Origin: Methanothrix sp.
Lineage (GTDB): Archaea > Halobacteriota > Methanosarcinia > Methanotrichales > Methanotrichaceae
Length of the DNA stretch: 9,042 bases
NCBI GenBank assembly: GCA_028688175.1
Contig: JAQTYS010000105.1
Location: 1 to 9,042 of the forward strand
Direction of reading: 5' to 3'
The position numbers and the translations under genes were made by a program. The notes under the pieces are model-generated. The model ran no database searches. It was not told where the DNA came from and saw only the letters and a list, made by a program, of their open reading frames with translations. Within the stretch, counting starts at the first letter, position 1. Each line of letters opens with the position of its first letter. This document shows, one piece after another, positions 6,319-9,042 of the stretch.

Positions 6319-6852
6319 ATGATCCATTTTGTGACCAGCAATAAGGGAAAATATGCAGAGGCTCAGGCAATATTCGGTGATCTCGTGCAAAGGGACATCG
6401 GCTATGCTGAGATTCAGGCAGACACTCTGGAAGAGGTGGCTCTCTATGGCATGGAAGAGGTCATAGGCCGCCTGGAGGGGCCGGTGATGCTCGAAGATGC
6501 GGGTCTCTTCGTGCAAGCTCTGCAAGGATTTCCGGGCGTTTATTCTGCGTATGTGCAAAAGACGATAGGCAACGCCGGCATACTGCGGCTCATGGAGGGC
6601 CAGGAGAATCGATCCGCTTACTTCAAATCGGTGGTTGCCTATGCCGAGCCGGGCATAAAAACCGTAATGTTCTCTGGAGAGGTGCACGGGCGGATCGGTT
6701 TTGAGGCGCGAGGAAATCGGGGATTTGGCTATGACCCCATCTTTTACGTAGACGATGTGAGTCTGGCGGAGATGGATCTGGAGAAGAAGAATCAAATATC
6801 CCATCGCGCAAAGTCCATGCGCGCTCTTAAAAATTGGCGGATAGGCCGCTAA
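6319..6852 (+). CDS. rdgB: XTP/dITP diphosphatase, RdgB/HAM1 family
   Basis: House-cleaning nucleotide pyrophosphatase that hydrolyses non-standard purine triphosphates (dITP, XTP, ITP) to monophosphates, keeping deaminated bases out of DNA and RNA. The 177-residue length is typical of archaeal members. Motifs in order: VTSNKGKYAEA at 5-15 (phosphate binding), MLEDAGLFV at 57-65 with Asp60 as the likely catalytic base or metal ligand, FPGVYSAYV at 71-79, GFGYDPIF at 135-142 (base recognition) and ISHRAKSMRAL at 160-170. The ATG has no clear Shine-Dalgarno, so the mRNA may be nearly leaderless. The gene stands alone and is divergent from gatD. A T-rich tract follows the stop. Confidence 0.96.
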   Translation: MIHFVTSNKGKYAEAQAIFGDLVQRDIGYAEIQADTLEEVALYGMEEVIGRLEGPVMLEDAGLFVQALQGFPGVYSAYVQKTIGNAGILRLMEGQENRSAYFKSVVAYAEPGIKTVMFSGEVHGRIGFEARGNRGFGYDPIFYVDDVSLAEMDLEKKNQISHRAKSMRALKNWRIGR

Positions 6853-6854
6853 AA

Positions 6855-6867
6855 TTTTTATTTAATT
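6855..6867 (+). terminator. T-rich tract after rdgB
   Basis: TTTTTATTTAATT begins 2 bp after the rdgB stop. Archaeal polymerase often stops at such T-rich runs without a hairpin. Confidence 0.45.
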
Positions 6868-6925
6868 ATCTCCCGTCTGGCATCTCCTATCACATTTCTA
6901 CTATATGATTTGCATGTTAGATCTC

Positions 6926-6933
6926 TTTATATA
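6926..6933 (+). promoter_or_regulatory. Consensus TATA box, probably for the 42-residue membrane protein
   Basis: TTTATATA, an exact match to the usual archaeal form, followed at 6938-6946 by a second AT element (TAATATATA). The predicted start site near 6953-6970 would leave an mRNA leader of about 70-90 nt before the ATG at 7042, long for this window. No obvious riboswitch fold is seen in it. Confidence 0.5.
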
Positions 6934-7027
6934 GTATTAATATATAGTTACTGTAATAAGTCATGCAGATATATTGAATTAGCTGGTCACAATCGTCTAT
7001 ATGGAGACAGGATGGCTAGTCGTATCT

Positions 7028-7032
7028 AGGAG
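7028..7032 (+). promoter_or_regulatory. Shine-Dalgarno deciding the start of the 42-residue protein
   Basis: AGGAG, 9 nt before the ATG at 7042. It directly abuts the other in-frame ATG at 7033, too close to serve that one, so 7042 is preferred. Confidence 0.5.
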
Positions 7033-7041
7033 ATGTTGGCG

Positions 7042-7170
7042 ATGGATTATATCTCGATTTCATTGGCGCTCGTGGGCAGTCTGCTCCTTTGGTGGTCGTT
7101 TCTGGCGATCTCCGGATTGAAGAGATGCAAGCTATGCGAGGAAATCCATTTTCGAATCTATCAAAAATAA
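7042..7170 (+). CDS. Small single-helix membrane protein with CxxC motif
   Basis: A 42-residue protein not recognised as any family. Residues 1-28 (starting MDYISISLALVGSLLL, then WWSFLAISG) form one strongly hydrophobic segment. A short basic tail follows with the pair Cys-Lys-Leu-Cys (LKRCKLCEEIHF) and a last histidine, which could bind a metal or form a disulfide. Basic residues after the helix suggest the tail is cytoplasmic. Support: an AGGAG ribosome binding site at proper distance, a consensus TATA box upstream and a hydrophobic pattern unlikely in random frames. It ends 7 bp from the convergent 86-residue gene. Starting at the earlier ATG (7033) would add MLA. No neighbour suggests a role. 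Confidence 0.55.
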   Translation: MDYISISLALVGSLLLWWSFLAISGLKRCKLCEEIHFRIYQK

Positions 7171-7173
7171 AAA
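7163..7173 (-). terminator. T-rich tract after the 86-residue gene
   Basis: On the minus strand this reads TTTTTATTTTT, 4 bp beyond the TGA of the gene at 7178-7438. It overlaps the last codons of the convergent 42-residue gene. Confidence 0.5.
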
Positions 7174-7177
7174 TATT

Positions 7178-7438
7178 TCACTTTTGTTTCTTCTCCAGGG
7201 CGCAGCGGGGCAGCATCTTTTCATCTATGGCTTTGATGTAGGGAGCCTGGACAGCAGAAATATAGACCTTACGCTCTCCTATTAATATTACCTGATCTGT
7301 TGCCTTGGGCGGACTGATCCTGATCGAGAACATCAGGGGCCCTTCACAGGTGGTGGCGACGCGCAGGTCAGTAGAGCGGGCGCAGATATACTCTTCCATC
7401 TCCTGAGTGATCTTGAAGGAAAGGGGTTTCGCGGTCAT
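7178..7438 (-). CDS. Conserved-looking 86-residue protein, function unknown
   Basis: Soluble, mixed alpha/beta protein of 86 residues whose function I do not recognise. Visible elements: an opening strand and helix (SFKITQEMEEYICARSTDL), a central RVATTCEGPLMFSIRI stretch that alternates like a beta-strand, a PPKATDQVILIGERKVYIS hairpin, and a C-terminal helix with a basic end (LEKKQK). Three cysteines (19, 31 and 79) do not form a CxxC pair. There is no signal or membrane segment. The ATG at 7438 lies about 26 bp from a clear TATA box, pointing to a leaderless mRNA, and a T-tract follows the stop; a complete transcription unit supports a real gene. It is divergent from the secreted CARDB-like gene. 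Confidence 0.75.
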   Translation of the reverse strand: MTAKPLSFKITQEMEEYICARSTDLRVATTCEGPLMFSIRISPPKATDQVILIGERKVYISAVQAPYIKAIDEKMLPRCALEKKQK

Positions 7439-7458
7439 TGCAGGTTAGATTTGTCAAG

Positions 7459-7469
7459 CATATATTTAG
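7459..7469 (-). promoter_or_regulatory. TATA box of the 86-residue gene
   Basis: CTAAATATATG on the minus strand, centred 26 bp before the ATG at 7438. Transcription is predicted to start at the start codon itself. Confidence 0.6.
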
Positions 7470-7493
7470 GGATTTGTTCCCGGCCCAAAATGG

Positions 7494-7500
7494 TTATATC
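7494..7500 (+). promoter_or_regulatory. TATA box of the secreted CARDB-like gene
   Basis: TTATATC, centred about 27 bp before the ATG at 7524, so the mRNA is probably leaderless. It lies about 33 bp from the opposing TATA box of the 86-residue gene in an 85-bp divergent gap, so the two promoters may influence each other. Confidence 0.5.
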
Positions 7501-7523
7501 CATATTTTCCGTTCTCAATTGTC

Positions 7524-8069
7524 ATGAGAGTACGGAATAATATATCAAAAATAGCTATGCTTCTTGGCATCTTCATTTTGCTGGCCTCGGTTGCAGACTC
7601 CCAGATGAACCGGGACAGCCCCTTTTTAGGGAGCAAGCTTCCCAGGACGGATGATCAGAACATAGCGGGCCAGGGTCTTTCGTCAGGGTCCGGGATAGTG
7701 ATCTCTGCTCCTTTTAATAATCAAGCCGTCTCTGACTTGTCGATATCTGCGGACCCGAACAATACCACCTGCAATATGGTCTCATTCCTGCTGACGATAA
7801 CACCGTCTCCCAGCAGCTCTACCGGATATCAGCCGGTTAAGGTAAGAGTGCTGGAAAACCGTCAGGGAACGCCCACCGCGGTTGCTGAACTCACTCTTCT
7901 CGTTCCGGTCACGGGCGGCCTTCTGCATGAGACAATCGGTTTTTCCAGCGCGGCTTCGTCGGCTGGAGGCAGTGGCATAAACGAGATCACAGTGACGGCT
8001 GACCCTGACAACCAAATCCCAGAGACCAATGAGGGAAATAATGGCTTTACAATCAGCAAAACTTGCTAG
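7524..8069 (+). CDS. Secreted protein with one CARDB-like domain
   Basis: Exported protein of 181 residues. Residues 1-26 are a signal peptide (basic MRVRNNISK, hydrophobic core IAMLLGIFILLASV, likely cleavage after ADS). Residues 27-65 are low-complexity, rich in Ser, Gly and Asn. Residues about 68-178 look like one CARDB domain: an opening SDLSISADPN strand, paired strands such as VKVRVLEN and AELTLLV, and the ending typical of CARDB, NEITVTADPDNQIPETNEGNN (about 153-173). Two cysteines (about residue 83 and the last residue) could form a disulfide that ties the domain ends. CARDB domains are adhesion-type extracellular modules. There is no C-terminal membrane anchor. A hairpin with a T-rich tail follows the stop. 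Confidence 0.82.
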   Translation: MRVRNNISKIAMLLGIFILLASVADSQMNRDSPFLGSKLPRTDDQNIAGQGLSSGSGIVISAPFNNQAVSDLSISADPNNTTCNMVSFLLTITPSPSSSTGYQPVKVRVLENRQGTPTAVAELTLLVPVTGGLLHETIGFSSAASSAGGSGINEITVTADPDNQIPETNEGNNGFTISKTC

Positions 8070-8095
8070 GATTTAGGCAAATTGGCATGTATGAT

Positions 8096-8123
8096 AAGGA
8101 CCAACCGGTCTTTTCTTCTTTCT
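8096..8123 (+). terminator. Hairpin and T-rich terminator after the CARDB-like gene
   Basis: AAGGACC pairs with GGTCTTT across the loop AACC (7 pairs, one G-U), followed by TTCTTCTTTCT. It sits 27 bp after the stop and before the next promoter, as expected of a terminator. Confidence 0.5.
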
Positions 8124-8137
8124 AAAGACAACAAAAA

Positions 8138-8146
8138 TTTTTTAAA
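8138..8146 (+). promoter_or_regulatory. TATA box of the SHOCT-like gene
   Basis: TTTTTAAAT, predicting a start near 8168. A small inverted repeat (ACGTCCT at 8152-8158 and AGGATGT at 8162-8168, one G-U) lies between this element and the start site. Confidence 0.45.
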
Positions 8147-8186
8147 TTAAGACGTCCTGTAAGGATGTTATAATGAGGGAATATAT

Positions 8187-8450
8187 ATGAAACTTATAAC
8201 TGATGATTCAAATGCAGATTTGGCCGCGCTATTTGGTACCATCAGAATCTTGGCACCAGAACTGTGGGGATCTGGTCAACGCAGTCTTATTCTTCCCAGA
8301 GAATTGGGGGATTTGGAGAGACCAGAGTATCTGGAGCAAATAAAGGGAAAAATCAAGAAAATGAAGCAGCTGCATGATCTGCTTGATGCCGGTTTAATAA
8401 CTCCTGCCCAGTATCTATCCAGAAAAGCTAATATAATTTCAGAGATGTGA
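8187..8450 (+). CDS. Small protein with C-terminal SHOCT-like motif
   Basis: An 87-residue soluble protein. The C-terminal part (about 56-85) matches the SHOCT pattern: a lysine-rich helix, LHDLLDAGLIT at 62-72, then AQYLSRKANII. SHOCT is a short two-helix module usually found at the ends of larger proteins, thought to aid oligomerisation or binding. The N-terminal part (1-50) has no motif I recognise; it contains hydrophobic ALFGTIRILAPELWG and an RSLILPREL strand. The ATG at 8187 has GAGGGA 6 nt upstream. A five-codon frame (ATG at 8173, encoding MREYI) ends at a TGA that overlaps the start as ATGA. A possible small ORF begins 2 bp after the stop, and an Hfq-like gene follows 197 bp later. 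No function is assigned. Confidence 0.72.
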   Translation: MKLITDDSNADLAALFGTIRILAPELWGSGQRSLILPRELGDLERPEYLEQIKGKIKKMKQLHDLLDAGLITPAQYLSRKANIISEM

Positions 8451-8452
8451 TC

Positions 8453-8581
8453 ATGTCTAGCCGCGTTTCATCATCCGCTGCGATTGATGAAAATGGCGAG
8501 AATGATATGTTGGGCCTGAAGCCTAACCGTTTTGCTTTCCTGCCCCGGTTGCTTGGCATTCTGATTAAGATGTCTCTTTAG
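8453..8581 (+). CDS. Possible 42-residue ORF downstream of the SHOCT-like gene
   Basis: Weakly supported. An ATG 2 bp after the upstream TGA opens a 42-residue frame with a polar, serine-rich start (MSSRVSSSAAIDENGEN) and a hydrophobic, basic end (FLPRLLGILIKMSL) that could form a short amphipathic helix. The close spacing would allow coupled translation, but no good ribosome binding site precedes it and no family is recognised. It could equally be untranslated 3' sequence. Confidence 0.3.
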   Translation: MSSRVSSSAAIDENGENDMLGLKPNRFAFLPRLLGILIKMSL

Positions 8582-8616
8582 AAACAAATGATCAATCTTC
8601 AAAGAGAAGGGGCAGG

Positions 8617-8626
8617 TTAATAAATA
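8617..8626 (+). promoter_or_regulatory. TATA box of the Hfq-like gene
   Basis: TTAATAAATA, centred about 27 bp before the ATG at 8648. The Hfq-like gene is therefore probably transcribed on its own with little or no leader, even if read-through from the SHOCT-like gene also occurs. Confidence 0.5.
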
Positions 8627-8647
8627 GTGGCTGCAATAGGTTGATGG

Positions 8648-8896
8648 ATGGAAATGTCTGAAGATGAAAAGCCCACTACAAGACAATCAATGCCACAATT
8701 TATTCCCAAATTCAAAGGCAAGAAAGTCATAATTCGTCTGATCTCAGGGGGCCAGCCGGTTACTGGAACTATTGACTCGTTTAACTCTTATGAGATCCTT
8801 CTCTTGACCGCAAAAGGTGAGATATTGGTCTTCAAGCACGCCATTGCCACTATTGAGATCGTGGATGAGCCGCGAGGTTATAAGCCTAGTCTTTAG
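8648..8896 (+). CDS. Hfq-like Sm-fold RNA-binding protein
   Basis: Probable RNA chaperone of the Sm/Hfq superfamily, expected to form a ring that binds U-rich or A-rich RNA. The 82-residue protein has a polar N-terminal arm (1-18) and an Sm domain (about 19-72). The Sm1 part is KKVIIRLISGGQPVTG (25-40) with TIDSFNSYEILLL (41-53), matching the Hfq pattern of a glycine turn, G-x-I-x-x-F and a closing I-L-L strand. The Sm2 part is LVFKHAIATIEI (60-71), where Lys63-His64-Ala65 corresponds to the YKHA signature of bacterial Hfq, whose Lys-His pair contacts uridine. Ordinary archaeal SmAPs have a different Sm2 (I-R-G type). An Hfq-like protein is known in Methanocaldococcus jannaschii, so this may be an archaeal Hfq rather than recent transfer. 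A second ATG at 8654 is an alternative start. Confidence 0.85.
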   Translation: MEMSEDEKPTTRQSMPQFIPKFKGKKVIIRLISGGQPVTGTIDSFNSYEILLLTAKGEILVFKHAIATIEIVDEPRGYKPSL

Positions 8897-8914
8897 CTTC
8901 TAAGATTATATCGG

Positions 8915-8948
8915 GTGGAATAGCTATGGCTATTTCACAGCAATTTTT
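8915..8948 (+). terminator. Hairpin with T-run downstream of the Hfq-like gene
   Basis: GTGGAATAGC (8915-8924) pairs with GCTATTTCAC (8929-8938) across a four-base loop, giving ten pairs with one G-U. TTTTT follows at 8944-8948. It lies 18 bp after the stop and looks like an intrinsic terminator, or a 3' structure that protects the mRNA. The remaining bases to the window end show no convincing gene. Confidence 0.5.
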
Positions 8949-9042
8949 GATAAGATTCCAGATGTATTCGAGTCCAAATAAGTCTCCAGTCCATAGTGCC
9001 CTAGCTCTCGACCCAGTCAGCTCTCCTTCTCATCCTACCAAA

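Noticed and set aside
6286..6804. Minus-strand open frame of 172 codons
   Set aside because: It is antisense to rdgB, whose full motif set is present; no coherent domain is visible.
1626..8090. Identical 14-mer GCAAATTGGCATGT at 1626-1639 and 8077-8090
   Set aside because: One copy lies just before the membrane-protein start and the other after the CARDB-like gene stop. Contexts differ and flanks do not match; one such match in 9 kb is within chance.
8573..8607. Inverted repeat TCTCTTT / AAAGAGA after the 42-residue ORF
   Set aside because: Seven pairs around a 21-base loop are common by chance and no T-run follows.
8471..8686. Minus-strand frame of 71 codons
   Set aside because: It overlaps the Hfq-like gene start and its promoter, and has no ribosome site or recognisable pattern.
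8926..9042. Partial plus-strand frame open to the window end (MAISQQFLIRFQ...)
   Set aside because: Its start lies in the loop of a terminator-like hairpin, a T-run follows, and the translation is Ser/Pro-rich without any pattern. It cannot be excluded without downstream sequence.
1..9042. Search by eye for tRNA, C/D-box RNA, CRISPR or insertion-sequence ends
   Set aside because: No cloverleaf with a T-loop, no paired C and D boxes in the intergenic gaps, no spaced direct repeats and no transposase motif were seen.

Overview
The window reads as a chromosomal segment of a methanogenic archaeon. It carries genes for archaeal translation (ribosomal protein L10e, aIF2-beta, GatD), two enzymes of coenzyme F420 synthesis (CofE, CofC) and an FmdE-family zinc protein. 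Its promoters look archaeal, with TATA elements about 26 bp before several start codons. The aIF2-beta with a C-terminal TRAM domain and the secreted CARDB-like proteins suggest Methanosarcinales, perhaps Methanothrix (Methanosaeta). That placement is an inference from gene content, not a database match. There is no sign of a phage, transposon, CRISPR array, tRNA or rRNA.

Layout. Positions 47-1475 hold two minus-strand genes: a secreted protein with a duplicated beta-rich domain, and an FmdE-family protein with a C-terminal zinc ribbon. Positions 1646-2038 (+) hold a small four-helix membrane protein that runs tail-to-tail into cofC with a 59-bp overlap. Positions 1980-6195 (-) form the core: gatD, rpl10e, aif2b with TRAM, an unknown 77-residue protein, cofE and cofC. 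From rpl10e to cofC the spacing is tight (13, 0, 5 and 32 bp). rpl10e has its own TATA box, a strong ribosome binding site and a TTG start, and a perfect inverted repeat lies just downstream of that TATA box. Divergent from gatD is a RdgB/HAM1 nucleotide pyrophosphatase (6319-6852, +).

Positions 6853-9042 hold smaller and less known genes: a 42-residue single-helix membrane protein with a CxxC motif, a conserved-looking 86-residue protein (-), a secreted CARDB-like protein (+), an 87-residue protein ending in a SHOCT-like motif, a possible 42-residue downstream ORF, and an Hfq-like Sm protein with the bacterial-type KHA signature. A strong hairpin followed by a T-run lies after the last gene.

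Working together: GatD is half of the GatDE amidotransferase that makes Gln-tRNA(Gln); L10e and aIF2-beta act in the ribosome and in initiation; CofC and CofE act at two steps of F420 synthesis. The core therefore joins housekeeping translation to the cofactor supply of methanogenesis. The most unusual points are the Hfq-like protein beside a SHOCT-like gene, the unknown gene inside the translation/F420 operon, the repeated leaderless promoter geometry, and several genes too short for routine calling.
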